Part shown: positions 47,701 through 60,797 of the stretch, in pieces
Layout: each line of letters opens with the position of its first letter
Numbering within the stretch: position 1 is the first letter of the stretch
NCBI GenBank assembly: GCA_932521025.1
Contig: OW051473.1
Coordinates: forward strand, 5,022,001 to 5,086,000
From: Oscheius onirici
Lineage: Eukaryota; Nematoda; Chromadorea; Rhabditida; Rhabditidae
DNA length: 64,000 nt
Reading direction: 5' to 3'
Notes under the pieces: model-generated
The model's input: only the letters and a program-made list of their open reading frames with translations
Told to the model about the DNA's origin: nothing
The model's database searches: none
Translations under genes and position numbers: made by a program

Positions 47701-50700
47701 ATGGCGTGGTGCAAAGACAACAAGCTGAGTATCCGCGTCGAGAAGGGCAACAAGCCGAAGCTGAAAACAAGCGAGGACGGAAAAAGCTGTCTGGTAGGTT
47801 TTCACACGAACAATTGTTAGGAGTGCCAAACGACACTCTATCACACCAGGTTTTGTCCTGTTTTTGGCGCGAACGCGTTATGTTGATATATTGCTGTGAC
47901 AGAGTAGACGAACTCTGGCATAACGCAGCTTGGGTAAGCGATTGAAACAATGAAGATCGGTGTGAGTTGCCGTTTCACGCTTAACAAGCAACATGTGCTA
48001 AGCATGGCGAAACATGTAAATGCTGGCAAAAATAATTCCTCATTTTCCAGATTTCCGTCCCATCTGATACATTTGTAAACTGGCCGCCTATTAAAGCAGA
48101 GCTGAATGGAGGCTACGTTATTACAGTGCAACGGCTACAGCAGCAGTATAAAATTGAACTCAAGCATTTTGTAAGCATGATCTTCTACCGTTTAAAACTT
48201 ATTTCAGCATGAGCGCAGACCTGATCTCATTTTGTATTCTTCTGCGTTCACTCATGAAAAAGACATCAAAACACAAATCAAAGAGATGAATTCATCCGTA
48301 GCCCATATAGGAATCGCGGGTCCGAACCTGGACGTTTGTGGTGTTCTAAAAGGAACTCGTATGACTCTTGAAGCATCCTCTGGAACCATGCATGTCAATG
48401 CTAAAATCCTGGCAGAGAGACTGTCTCTTCATGCACAAAATGTTGTTGTTGCGCCAGAGGCTCTCGTTTCTGCATCTAGGTTAAAAGTAGTGTTTTGTTC
48501 CTTGCCTAATAATCAATCCTCTTCAAGGTTATCTCCCGCAAGCTCCAAATTGATGGCAAAATGTATCCCTCCGAATTAGAAGAGACACCCAGGCACATGG
48601 ACATTGAAATTGACTCCGGCCTTGTTCATCTAGGAGTCGATGGATGTCTAGGTGGATCCAACGAAAAGGAAAACTGCAAACCTTTTCGAGTAATGGGTAC
48701 TCTTTATCCAGTCTGATCAGATAAGTTCAGCGTACGACACAATCTGCTACGCAAATAACTACCGATACAATGAGCTTACGAATCAGTGGGTCAATGGCAA
48801 ACTATGGAAAAGTTGTAGCGACAGAAAAAATAGAGCTGGCTATTGGAGAGAGCATATTGTCTCTAGCTGATGGAACTTTTGACAGCGCTGGAAGAGGTTA
48901 GATTATTTGAAGAAAGACGGCTGGCTTTTTTAGGTTATGGAGCTTTAAAGCAGATCAGAGGGATCAGTTCGGCCCCGGAATGTCCACCATCCTCATCCCG
49001 ACTCCAAACAGCCATCTTGTCAGAAAACACGGCAGCAGCAGCAAAGTTGATTGAAAGTGGCGTAGACTTGAATGACAAGGTAGAGTAGACTTGTTATATT
49101 CTCAAAATTTGGCCTCAGGTCAACCGCAAAAAAAGAACTCTTCGGCAAACAGCAGCTTCAATGTACAGGGACAAAGTGAAAGAGTCGACAAGAAATGGAG
49201 TGAGGCAGAACATAACTCTCATCAATGCTCTTTTCACTGTACACGATTGGAGGTACGGTGCCCTCTTATTAAGTGAAAAATCCAATACAGACGTGGTACG
49301 ATTGCTGCTCATAGCATTGTTGCAAACATTGGCAAGAACTGTGACGACTGTGCTCAATTCTCTGCTCAACAACTCCAGCTGAATGTAATAGGTCGTGCTG
49401 GTGTCGAAGAAGATTCCATCTGGGCATGTACTTGGGTAGAAGTTGAAGTCGGTACAGATCTTTTAATTGCTGGTAGGCTACCGTTGCAATTACCAAACCC
49501 TCGTTACAGGACAGATAAAACAACGATCTCTTATTGTGCACTGCGGAGGAGAGATGTGCACTTCACAGAATGGCATCGTCAGCCAAGAAATCTTTTCGAG
49601 AATATGCTGTAAGCTATTCACTGACGATGGAATTTGGACTGTTGGTGAGAGACTATCCATCGACGCTCTTGACGCTATAGAATTCCGTCAGAACTCGCAC
49701 TTGGAATCTGAAAAGGTTATTGCTTTTGAATTCGAATATATCGAAAGTTTTAGGTTGAGATAGCTTGTGACGGAACTGTGAACATCAACGGATCATGGCA
49801 GATTGCCTCTGGATGGTCAAAAGTTGCTGGTTCACTAACTGTTGGTCCGGCTGCTAAAATATTTGTGGAGGAGGCATTGTCTTCTTCGTCTCAGAGGTGG
49901 GAAATAATAGTTAAAATAAATTACAAGCTTACAGTCTTTTCTGTCATGGGTTTATGAACGTGACGGATAATTGCGACCTCCAATTGAGGTCATTCACGCA
50001 CTTCCTTCCCAACTCCAAGCTCGAATGCAATGTGCTCAACCTTGTTTGTGAAGAAATTTGCACCTTGGGCGGGTTATGGATAGCTGACACGCTTCAGGTG
50101 GGATTTAAGAAGTCTTTTTGAAAATTTTGTACTTTTAGGTATATGCAAGACAAGAACTAATCACGACATCCACTGGAAAGGCGGCAGTATTCACAAAAGC
50201 AAACGTGACAACCGGAGCTTTCAGAAATGACGCCAATTGGCAGGTATTTTATTGACTTTTTCGTTTTTTACTTTTTTATTTTGGGTGGAAAAAGATTGCA
50301 ATATCGTCGCTGGAGAGATTGAACAATCGGATGACGGATTGTTGTTCGTGAAACAAACTTTGGAATTGACCGTGCATGCGGATTCTCAAGAATGTTGGGC
50401 TGGGCGAATTATCTGTAGCAGACTCACAATGAAGTGAGACACATTTCTATGCAAACTAACGTTGACTTAGAGCACTGAAACATTGTTGCTTCGACGGGTA
50501 CTTGCGAGCAAATGACGTTGATCTGTATCTACCTTATGGAGGAGAATCTCAAGTTGTAGGCACTGGTCAATGGGATATTCTGTCGGGTCCTTTGACTCTA
50601 AAGGGAAACAGGTACGTACGACAATTATCTCCTTCAATTCACTGTTTTTAGTGATTTCAGTGCTTCGAGTATCAAGCAGCCAGTCCCTGGATTTTTAATG

Positions 50701-53700
50701 AAAGGCAAATTAACGGCTTCGGCTATTATTGCTCCGTTCATCGCTGTCGAGCTGTCAGAGGATTCCGTTGCTCGACTCCTAGGCATTGCTTCTCCACATC
50801 CGGAGGTTGAATTCAATGTTCTGGCGTCTGTAGGCTCACTTCATATGCGAAATGGCTCCTCTATCCTCTCGATGTCAACCGAAGCACGAGCCGAAGGAAT
50901 AATCTGTGCTACAACTTTTCACCACTATGGCCAGGTTAACTTCAGCTTGATTTTCTAATAAAAACTCCTCTTAGATTCGTTTCAATACCGAGTTTGTGCA
51001 CCTTCTTCTGGCAACTTGGATAAACAAAGGAAGAATTACCAACACACCACAGAAGCAAAACCATGTCAAAAACTGTGCAATCGTTGTCGAAGAACTGTTT
51101 TTGAACGAGGGAACTCTTGCCACAGATACTCTGAGAATAACAGGAGAAGGTGTTCTGGACAACCGAGGAAGGATTTTTGCAGCGGATACCATGGACATTC
51201 GATTAACGAACTTTGATAATGAAGAGGTAAATAGCTGAATCTTCCTTTTCAAGAACAGTTTAGGGAATCATGGAGTCGAAAAACAAAATGCATCTCTTGT
51301 CAGCAACAAGTGATTGGACCAAGTTGGCCGGAGCTGTAAAAGCGCGAAAGGGATTAGACTTATGTGCAACTCGACTACATGTCGCCGTCAAAGACGCATC
51401 CTCCCTCTCCAAAGACGAAAAGCTGTCGTTCTCTGCAAAAAATGATCTCATCTTATCTTCTGCATTGATTGACGAAAATCGCCGACTTGCCGTGGGTGTA
51501 GCGGCTCAAAGAAGCATTGTTTTGGATGCTACAGTTGAAACTGATCGTCTCGAGGTATTGTTTAAACGGCCTGTACAACAAATTAATTTAGGTTATTCTT
51601 GGAGGACATCACGTTGTTGAACCCGTTGTTCTAAAGATCAAACACGGAGCGGATATTGTAGTGAACAATCTGGTGGTCAGTGGAGAAGCAACAGATTTAC
51701 GTATCGTCATTGACGGAAACCTTTCCTGCGGACGACTTTCCATAGGTCACGGCTTCAAAAACGTTCTCATCTCCGGAAAAGGGCAGATCGAGGTGACTTT
51801 TTACTTTTCTCCCTCTAAAACATTTTTCTTCAGATTAACAGTCTACAAGCCAAAGATTCGTCTCTCGGCTTCGATCTCTACCAATTGATTGCTCTTGGCG
51901 ATGTTTTGGCCAAAACAATTACCGTTCTTAAAGACTCCATCCTGAGACCGACCGCTTTCCAAGAGGTAAAAGAAGCAACGTCTGTATAAACAATTGTTTT
52001 TCAGCTCGACACAACGAGTCTTCTTTGTGAAAAGATGTACATTGATGGAACTCTTTTTGTTGAATCCAAGGTGTTCATCGGGTCAGCAAAGGTAAGAGGT
52101 AGCCTAAGATCCAATAAAACATTTATAGCATGGTAACATTTTCCTAAACGGATCCGTTATCGGTTCTTCCGTGGACAGTGAACTGAGCATCGAAGCAGGA
52201 CGCGTTGTGATAGCCGGTCAACTAGCAAACCTCAAGTTCTTGGAGGTTTATGCAAAAGACCGTTGCCAAATGACACACTCCAAACTAAAGGTAGTTCTTG
52301 TAACATTCTGTTTTATTGGAAATTTAGAACATTACTGGAGCTGCTATCGATACAGGAGAGCTGGTTCTATCTGGTGAAATCGAGGGCTTCGGCAACGTTG
52401 TCGCCAACTGTGGTGTCATCTCTTCTGAAGGAGCTACACTTGTCTCAAAGGGAACATCCATCTCCTTGTTTGCTACTACAATCACCAGCAATGTCCATTT
52501 CGAAGAATGTGAAAAGATTACACTTGGAGCTCGTCGTTCAGCTACACTGTCCGGATGGTTTAAAAATATCAATGAGTTGGAACTTGACGCCAAGTGGATG
52601 AAAATGCAAGCTGACGTGATGTCCTGTGGAACAGTTGCAATCACCACCTGGTCATTCCAATTGAAGAGAAACATTGATGCCGCTTCAGCCACCCTCACCG
52701 CATTGGGAGTGATTCTTCTCTCAGGAAAACTAGCCAGTCCACAGGCTAAACTCGTGTCTCCATTTGTCGTTTGTATGGACGGCCAGCTGCCCGAGGCAGT
52801 AGAAGTCCATTCACTGGTGTTGCTGTCTCCAGTGCTTTCACCTGCAGGTCTCTCGTACCTTCACTTGTGCTTCGAAGAGTCAATTCTCACATCAAAAATC
52901 ACCCCGTCACAAGTAGACGCTTGGAAAGATACAGGAGCAATGATGAAAGACAGGTTCAGTTCAGCTACTGTCGACGTTGAAGAGATGCTATTAGGTTTGA
53001 ATCTTATAGAACGTTGCTAATTGTAAACTTTCCAGGTCTAAAATACATATCAGATCTCAAACCAATACGTGTAGAGTTCGACACACTCTCGTCGCTTTAC
53101 AAGGAGCTTGCAGAACTCTGCTCTAAGTTTGAGAAAAATCCGATCAGCTTATTCAGGTTGGCTTTTATCTTCATCTTTGTAAAATTGACTGTTCAGTGTT
53201 TCCGACCTTGTTGCCTTGATTCATAACGGCTGGAAGCAGTTTCCTCTTTCCACATCTCCTGAGAAACAAGTGAAGAAAAACAAAAGATCTTCATGTAATT
53301 GGCTTTCTCGACATAGTTTACAATAATTTCAGCTGGACTTCTGTATGAATCTCTGGCCCAGTTCCGCGCACCTCGCTATGCAAAGGAGAACCGAGGATCG
53401 GTTGACGCTGATGGAGGCTATGCTAGTCGTTCTTCCAGTGAAGATTTAGACGTCAAGGATCGACCAAGGTATGCTGCTTTCTTTTTCATATTTGTATTTT
53501 TCTCTAGTTCATCCAGCAGTGGAGTGACATCATCTCCTGAAGTACCGATTTTTGAGCCTGATCATTTGGAGAAGCTCGAAGAACGGCTTGAGCAACCATC
53601 AACTGCGGTGGAAGTAACACATGAAGAGATCAATGCCTCATTTCTGGAGTGAGTGTTTTCAAAGTTATTTTTCAGTAAATATGTTGTAGAGAAGAAGAAC

Positions 53701-54216
53701 TATTGGAGTTTGAAGAACTAGAGCAAGAGATTGAGGAAGCAGAAAACGGAGTTATTCGAACTGACTTCATAATCTGCAAAGAAGAAAGAATAAATTTAGC
53801 TAGGTAAGAATTTTCAGCATAATACTAATCTTAGAACATGCTAGATTACGGCAGAATGCAGTGAGTGGGTTGCCGTCAAGACCTCGCCCTCAGTTCCCTC
53901 TTCTCCGAGCTCCAAGCTCTAATGATCTCGTTATGAAACGGTTCAAGGTAAAATTTGGCAAATTGCAAATTCACCAAAAACTCAGGTCAAAAACACCTTA
54001 TCCACCTTTGATCTCCGCTCGTTCGGAAGTGAATCGTCGTTGGCTTCTTTGGACTTCACTACAACTGGAGACTTTGGCAGCCCAATGACTTTTCCAGCTA
54101 GTCCTTTTCAAAGGTATAGAAAACAAAACGAGATTTGTATAACTCTTCTTTTTAGATCGCGCATTCCCCGCGGATCGTTCAGAAGTCCTCGAAAGCCTGT
54201 TCTGTTGGAAAACTAA
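47701..54216 (+). CDS. Filamentous-haemagglutinin-like beta-helix protein
   Basis: Two dozen or more exons with introns of about 40-60 bp run from the ATG at 47,701 (directly after TTTGCAG) to TAA at 54,216. The frame is continuous at all junctions I checked; exon 2 (about 47,851-47,935) is uncertain. The bulk is a long series of roughly 20-residue beta-strand units of FhaB/adhesin type: MSLRISGSMANYGKVVATEK, GEGVLDNRGRIFAADTMDIR, IDTGELVLSGEIEGFGNVVA, ISGKGQIEI. One short part (LQTAILSENTAAAAKLIESG) looks ankyrin-like. The C-terminal quarter loses the repeats and becomes acidic (LEEEELLEFEELEQEIEEAE), then Ser/Pro/Arg-rich. I see no signal peptide or TM helix. In bacteria such helices are surface adhesins or effector carriers; the role in a worm is unknown. 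Confidence 0.75.
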
Positions 54217-55234
54217 CCTACTAACCAGTTCGTGCCTTTTAAATAACATGACATGACTAACAGACATATCTCCACAGAGTTGCCAATACTGTAAATACTT
54301 TGTGCAACTGATCTAGTCACGGGTCGTTATGTATTAAGTAATAAACATTTACTTATTTTGTACAACGACTATACAGCGAGTGACATGAAACAGTGTTAGG
54401 GTTCCCGTAAACAAGATTGGTCATTCTTATCCGACCGGGCTCGGTTCGTGCTTTTGTAAACGCAGATGAAGAGGAGCGCTCAGAGTCCTGCCAGGCATAT
54501 CCAAAAGCGTGTATGAAGCGTTTTATAATGTACCTGAAAATCTTTTCAGAATGTTTAAACAGCCATCTATGCAGACGAAAGAAGTGGGATGACATGTATT
54601 CACTACGCGAACAGTTCCGAAGAACCGTGATCTCCTGCATTCAGAAACACTACCCTTACTTCGCTAAATATAACAATTTCATCTTTAATTCATTTTTACA
54701 CAACAAGAAGGGCTAGACAATGAACAATCATCTTCTTATTTGTCATGAAACGGCTCTGGTCCTCACGGGAAACCGTGAATAATTTTTGACTCACTCGCAC
54801 CCATCCTCCTGTTTGTAAACATATATTGTTCGACTACAATCTCACGGCCCAAATTGTCAGGTGCTCGCTGTCAGTCCTCGTTTTTCAGGAACGGAGAGTT
54901 GCGCAAGGAGGAAAAACTGTCCATCTGCAACTATTGTTGCTCACACGCGACCGATCGGTTTATTCCTCTCTTCTTTCCTCCCCGCTTGAATTTTGCCAAA
55001 TTTCTCCAAAACCAGCTAAAACTAATCAGTTTCAAAATCAAAATGAGCCCATTTTCCTTCTTGTCACGTCTGCCAATCAGTCTAATCGTTATTCAAATGA
55101 GACGATAAACAGGCGAACATGTGTTGCGTTTTGGGCGGATATCATGTCTTTGTATTTTGATTAATCGACTTCCGCAGGAAATCAAAGAAAATTTTTATCA
55201 ATCGAACCATCATCTCTCTTCAGCTGTGAGGACT
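54217..55234. other. Intergenic before the kinase gene
   Basis: Holds the 3' UTR of the haemagglutinin-like gene. Short frames at 54,417-54,716 and 54,826-55,164 are unsupported. Confidence 0.45.
54340..54345 (+). promoter_or_regulatory. Poly(A) signal AATAAA of the haemagglutinin-like gene
   Basis: Canonical AATAAA about 125 bp past the TAA, supporting the placement of the 3' end. Confidence 0.6.
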
Positions 55235-57219
55235 GATGCCGTTGTTTTGTTGTCGAAGATCGCGTAAGAGTCGTAGAACCAAATGCAAAATACTTCTTCC
55301 GTACACGTGCGACATCCCTCAAGGAAGGTGTATTCACAATTGGATCCGTCTACCAGGCGTAAATGGGTTGAGGTAGGTAATGCGGGTAGTTTGATATTCT
55401 AGATATTTAGATTTGTTATTCTGTTTCAAAATGGAACAATTCTTGTGTTTGAGCGATTCAGAAAAAGGGATTTCAATATTCCAGTGGAAGCTACCACAAT
55501 TTCGAAAGTTACCGTAGGTCAATTTGATTCAGTTTATGCGTTTTAGTCGTTCACTCGTTACGAAGGCGGCCTTCTGGACGTCCGCGGCTATGCACCGCGT
55601 TGTTGGTCAACTGATTGTGTTTTGTTTGGTCAATTCATTATTCCAAACAGCAAGGTAACCACAACTTCCCTGTCTCTTCGCTGACACGAAGAGTAGAAAG
55701 TTGATTATTTGTAATAAAAATATGCGAATATTCAGGACCAAAACAATTGGACTCAAGCGTTTGAACATTTTGAAGATCCAGCAAAAACTTCTTTTCCTTC
55801 TGTTCCGATTGGGTCTCTAACCCGTCATTTCATCTTTTTTGGTACAGCTGAAGAAGGAAAAGTTTTCAAGTTTCCGACCAAGGTGGGTTCATACTCTTTC
55901 AATTCTAAAACAAACTTTCAGCCTGATGATAACTTTGTATCCAGGCAGCTTATTCTGAGAAACAGGAACGGTATATTCCCAAAGCCTAGTGACGGGTATC
56001 ATGTTCTTTTTGAAATTCTCCCTGTCAAGCCGGTTGGAAAAGAAACATCAATTGTATGTTTACTCTCTTTTTTCAATAATATCGGTTTAGTCAATGGACG
56101 ACTTCAAGACCATTTCTTATCTAGGCACTGGAGCCTTTGGATTGGTGTCCCTTGTACAAAAGAAGGATTCTGGTGCAAGATATGCCCTTAAGAAAATGAT
56201 TGCTTGCAAAAAGGCTCCCAAAACTGATTGTCTCAAATTCGCTAGACAGGAGCTTAAAGTTCTGAAAAAGACGGATCATCCATTTATAGGTGTAAGTAAA
56301 ACAATGGTATATGAGATAAGTCCGGTACAGGTTCTGCTTGGCTCTTTTGTCGAGAATGAAATAGTCTACTTCATCATAGAATATGCGGAAGGTGGAGAAT
56401 TGACCAAATACATTGGTGGAGGCATGTACTGGCGCGTTGTTGCGTTCTATGCAGCCGAGATTGTGGAAGCGCTTGGATATTTTCATAGTCTTGGCATAAT
56501 TCACCACGATGTCAAAGTTGGCCTTATTTGATACAAGAAAACTAAGTTTACTTTAGCCCGACAATATTCTTCTTGACGCTGAAGGTCACGTGAAGCTTGT
56601 GGATATGGGTCTGTGTAAAACTGGCATGAAGAACGGAAGATCTACAATCTCTTATCTGGGAACGTACATGTATGCGTCCCCCGAGGCAAGAAGCTTTAGA
56701 ATTAAAATATCAGATAATCTAGATCTACACGCGTACACCTCACACAGTGGCTACTGATTTCTGGTCCCTCGGAGTGACTCTCTATCAGATGCTTTTTGGT
56801 AAAATGCCTTTCACTGGCAAAAATGCGAGAGAAATACGTCATAATGTTGTGAAGAATGAACCAAGCAGCTGTGATTGGCCTACTTCACAGACCAGCGACT
56901 TTGTTCTCCGACTGTTGCGGAAAAAGGAAGCTGATCGGTAGGTTTTTAACTAAACGAAGCATAAAGCAGTCATAGTTTGTCGTTTGAGCAGTGCAAGGGA
57001 CATGACTTCCTTCGGATGTACTACGGTGAAGATATGAGCAAGAAACAAAACACGCCGCCAAGAATGGCGCGCAAAAATATGAAGGTACACTCGTTTCTCT
57101 TTATGTTTCAAGTCTGTTTTAAGCCCAACAAGCCGGATGAGCGTGAAGACAACAAGGAACTCCTGACCAAGAAACAGAAGAAACTCTTCACATACGTTAA
57201 CACCAAGTTGAAGTGGTGA
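55235..57219 (+). CDS. AGC-like protein kinase with novel N-terminal region
   Basis: Eleven exons run from the ATG at 55,235 to TGA at 57,219. Residues 1 to about 210 (MPLFCCRRSRKSRRTKCKIL onward) contain beta-strand-like stretches and no domain I recognise. The kinase domain follows: FKTISYLGTGAFGLV (Gly loop), ARYALKKM (ATP lysine), FIIEYAEGGELTKYI, the catalytic loop IHHDVKPDN, the metal motif VDMGLCK, GTYMYASPE and TDFWSLGVTLYQMLFGKMPF. HRD has become HHD and DFG has become DMG. Both Asp residues and the Lys remain, so activity is likely. Closest in style to AGC kinases. The intron after ASPE needs a GC donor (GAG|GCAAGA). The C-terminal tail is Lys-rich. Confidence 0.8.
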
Positions 57220-57285
57220 ACATATTTTTCATTCACTGCTTGGGAACGTGTACATAAGTTACGGTTCATTTTGTTTAGGTATGGT

Positions 57286-58534
57286 TTAACACTCAACTGT
57301 AATAGTTCTAGGAATCACTTGACCATAATGTGTCCAAAAGTATTTCATGCCAAGGATCGATTGATTAAAGTTTGGATACATGCCCATTATTAAGTTCAAA
57401 GCAGACTGGTCATATCTTAATAAGATACATAGAAAGGGGAAAAAGACCAACCTGTGACAATTGGCGTAGTTGACATGTCTATCACTAAAGTTACATTTCA
57501 AACAGTGATCCTTAGGAGCCATACATTCTTCTTCGAGTGCACATAGAACATACCTTAGTTGAGTACTAATTGAGTATAAAAACAACCTCACCATTTCAAT
57601 GCTAGCTCGTATGTAGACTTGGAGCGAATGTAAATAACTTTGCCAGCTTCTAACATAAAAGGACTTTTCACATCAAACTGTGGTGGAAAATAGTCGTACA
57701 TTCCTTAAATCCAGATGAACATTTGTTGTGTACAAAATTTACCGGGATTAGTAGCTACGTATGGGCTGTGGTCGGTTATGCAAACGGCATAAATGTTTGG
57801 TTCGTCAATTTTCATAGATATTTGGGACAAAAACTCGTTCATGCTCACATTTGTTTTCATATCCGTAGAGCTATCAATATAGTAAACCACCGGAAATTCT
57901 TTTAGGGCGGTCTTTTAAAAATAAATTATGCGGAAAGACTAAACTTACAGCAATAATTATAGGCTTCCAACGATATGTTTTCAAGCTGGAACCAATTTTT
58001 AAAGAAGTAAAGTTAACGTCTCGTATAATGACGTTGCAGTAGTTTTCCTAAACCTTCAAATTAAAATCTCTCTCAGACTAACCTGGATCCATTTACGCTG
58101 CAATCGCTTGAGTCCGATATCGTAGATTAAAAGTTTTTGCCCTTTGAAGTAGCGTGAAAACTGGAAAATTAGTGCCATGGCTTCTCCCACATGGTTGTAA
58201 GAAAGAGCTGTTATGAATGTAATGTTAGGAAGTGGCTTAGTGACATCGACATACTTCTCCTCGTTGTAAAAGCCTAAAACCACAGTTACGAAAACTGAAA
58301 TCCTCAAATCAGACCCAAATCAAATAAGTCTGCGTAATATTCTCTGGAAAACATCTTAGAAGCGTTGTAGAACCTCAGTTCGGGTAAGTAGACTCTGATT
58401 TTGATCGTGTTAGTTTGCTTAACCACCATCAACGTTCCAAATAGACACATGGTCTGTAACCATTTAAAGAAAGCAACCAGTGCACTCACAAAGATAAGTA
58501 AAGAGCTTATACGTACTTGCCGCGAGACGACCAT
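57286..58534 (-). CDS. DUF1647-type protein, glycosyltransferase-like
   Basis: The spliced frame runs from the ATG at 58,534 (first exon only 18 nt) to the stop at 57,286. Exons include 58,453-58,315; 58,273-58,083; 58,047-57,949; and one ending at 57,911. Family-typical stretches are LPNITFITALSYNHVGEAM, LLIYDIGLKRLQRKW, TYRWKPIIIA, PVVYYIDSS and a C-terminal Cys cluster CALEEECMAP...CLKCNF...YANCHRYDQS. DUF1647 proteins are expanded in nematodes and resemble type II glycosyltransferases in layout; the reaction is not established. Exon 1 may leave the N-terminal membrane anchor short. The stop lies 66 bp from the convergent kinase stop. Confidence 0.75.
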
Positions 58535-59039
58535 CTTCCGAGAACTGTTTGATATGGGGATATCCGCAGTAGAGATCTAGACCAATTAGGCTCAATGAGC
58601 ATCATCACATCCTAACATGCTGAACAAATACAGACTTAACATCTATTCGAGATTTTTGATTTATGAACCAAATAGCAAATTTGCCTAGCTTTTCTTAACT
58701 ACCTCCAATTTCCTTCACTATTCTAGTTAAAAACCCCAAAGATTAAATAATTAGTAGAATTTTATCGCGAAAACAAGAATTTGCGTTCCACGAAGACTTC
58801 AAAATTTGTTTTGTAAAACTGTCAGGTTCTAAGACTGCTGAAAGTCGCATTTTGTCAAGGTGCTTCACATTTCTAAATGTAGCTGTTCACACTAAGTACA
58901 TATGATTGTTTAGATAGTCTGTATAAATGTTTCTCTCCGATGAATAGCAGCGTTCTTGATCAAAGGAGCATTCATACTGAGCACAGTAGTAACAATAGAG
59001 TAGAAGAAAAGAGACAAAGCTTTATCGGTTTCATTACTG
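58535..59039. other. Intergenic, AT-rich
   Basis: No gene supported. Confidence 0.5.
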
Positions 59040-60377
59040 TTACTTGTAGTAACCTCCATAACCGTATCCGCCGTAACCACCGTAGCTACCGTAGTTACCA
59101 CCTTAAAGCTGGTGTATTGAAAATTAAGAAAGCTCACCCTGTAATAGCTACAATAGTAGCAACCGTAAGGCTTTCCAGTCTAAAATTGTACTGCATGTAT
59201 CTTGTAAAAATTCTTACCCCGGAGTTATAACCATTATAATTGCCATAGTATCCTCCGTAGCCACCATAACCACCATAGTATTCATATCTGCTTCTTCCTT
59301 TTGTTTTTGGTGATGTAGTTGGCTGAACATTCGGAGCAGGAGTGGGTTTAATAGTCGTGGGAGCCGTAGATGCTGCTGCTGGTTTAGCTGTGGTTTGCTT
59401 CTTTCTCTGGCAAAACATTTTGTTAAAAAACATCTAAAACTTACTGGATATCCCCAGTATCCATATCCATAACCTCCGTAGCCATTGTAACCATACGGAT
59501 TCGAGTAACGTAGTTTCGTTGTCTGAGGTCTCAGAATGTCAAAACAAGTTTCAAACATACAGCTCTTGGTTTTTGATTGTATCCATAGTATCCACTGTAA
59601 TAACCATATCTGTACGGGCTTGACTTTTTCGGAGCAGCAGTAGTCGGTTTCACAGTAGTTGGTTTCTGAGTTGTAGTGGTCGTGGTAGTTGAAAGGGTAG
59701 TTGGCTTCACAGTCGCTGTGGTTGGTTTAGCTGTCGTGGTTCTTTTTCTCTAAAGTCTTTAACATACGTGTAGGTCAAATTATTACCGGATAACCATATC
59801 CATAACCACAGCGGTTACCGTTATAACCATAGCCATACCGATTGCCGTAATAGCCACGATAGCCGCCGTAGTACCCATAGCGAAAAGGATTCTTTTTATT
59901 CGGAGCCGTGGTCGGTGCAAGTGTCGGTACTGAAGTTGTCTTCGAAGCAACAGTGGTTGGTTTCTGGGTTGTTTTCTGCTGGTTTTGGGGTTGTTTTCTC
60001 TAAAATCAAAATTTTCTTCATTTTTAGGCGTATTACAGGATATTCCCAATAGCCATAACCGTAAAAATTTCCTCCATATCCGTATTTGTTTGAATTTATG
60101 GGACTGGCTGTCTAAAACTAGAAATTGTAGTTTGAATAATATTTTATTACAGGCGACGGCTTGTTATTATATCCACTGTAGCCATAACCGTATCCGTACC
60201 CTAAAACCTGAATAAACTCCGATTGAATATTACAACACATCTTTTTTGACGAATATGTGAGTCTTCCGAGTGCATTGAAGCCAGCTCCTTCAACATAATT
60301 TTTTCAGCTTCAGCATTTTCTGCTATTAATGGTATCGCAAGTGCCGCCAAGAGAAGCATAGATGAGACGGAAATCAT
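59040..60377 (-). CDS. Modular Tyr/Gly-rich secreted protein
   Basis: The ATG at 60,377 starts a signal peptide (MISVSSMLLLAALAIPLIAE). A short propeptide ends in IRQKR, and WYGYGYGYSGYNNKP starts the mature part. Several exons then repeat one plan: RK(K/R/Q)-rich start, a Thr/Pro/Lys linker (KPTT units) and a Tyr/Gly tail such as YGYGYNGNRCGYGYGYP, RYGYYSGYYGYN or EYYGGYGGYGGYYGNY. The last exon ends YGGYGYGGYYK with TAA at 59,040-59,042. YG-rich peptides in worms include cuticle-associated and antimicrobial (NLP/CNC) peptides; the Thr-rich linkers suggest O-glycosylation. Which role applies is unknown. Confidence 0.75.
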
Positions 60378-60797
60378 ATACAACTGAAAGCCCTAATTAT
60401 TACGAAGAACGTAAGGTTGAATTATAAACAACTTTCAGGTACAAGTTATATACTGACTTTAGTGTTTGGGCAGCAGTAGCTTGCTTGACTTTGACGTCTG
60501 AACCAATGGCATATTAATGTGGACCGCTTGAAATTCTACCATAGGTCAATCTCAGAAAAAATGACTTTTGACTTTTGAACACATGTGAATATTGAAAAGA
60601 GTTGGCAAACTATTATCACACAAGAGGCTTTTGATCCACTGAAGATTGCTCTCGTTATTTGGAGAAGAACCGGCCGGCCAGGTTTCCGGGGAGGTCAAAC
60701 AGCGCCTGATAGCCGCATTGTTGGTCATCGCCAGTCATCAAACTCCGGATGCTCCTTCAGGTGATCTTTCGGCTGGCCTTTTAATATTCACTTTCAG

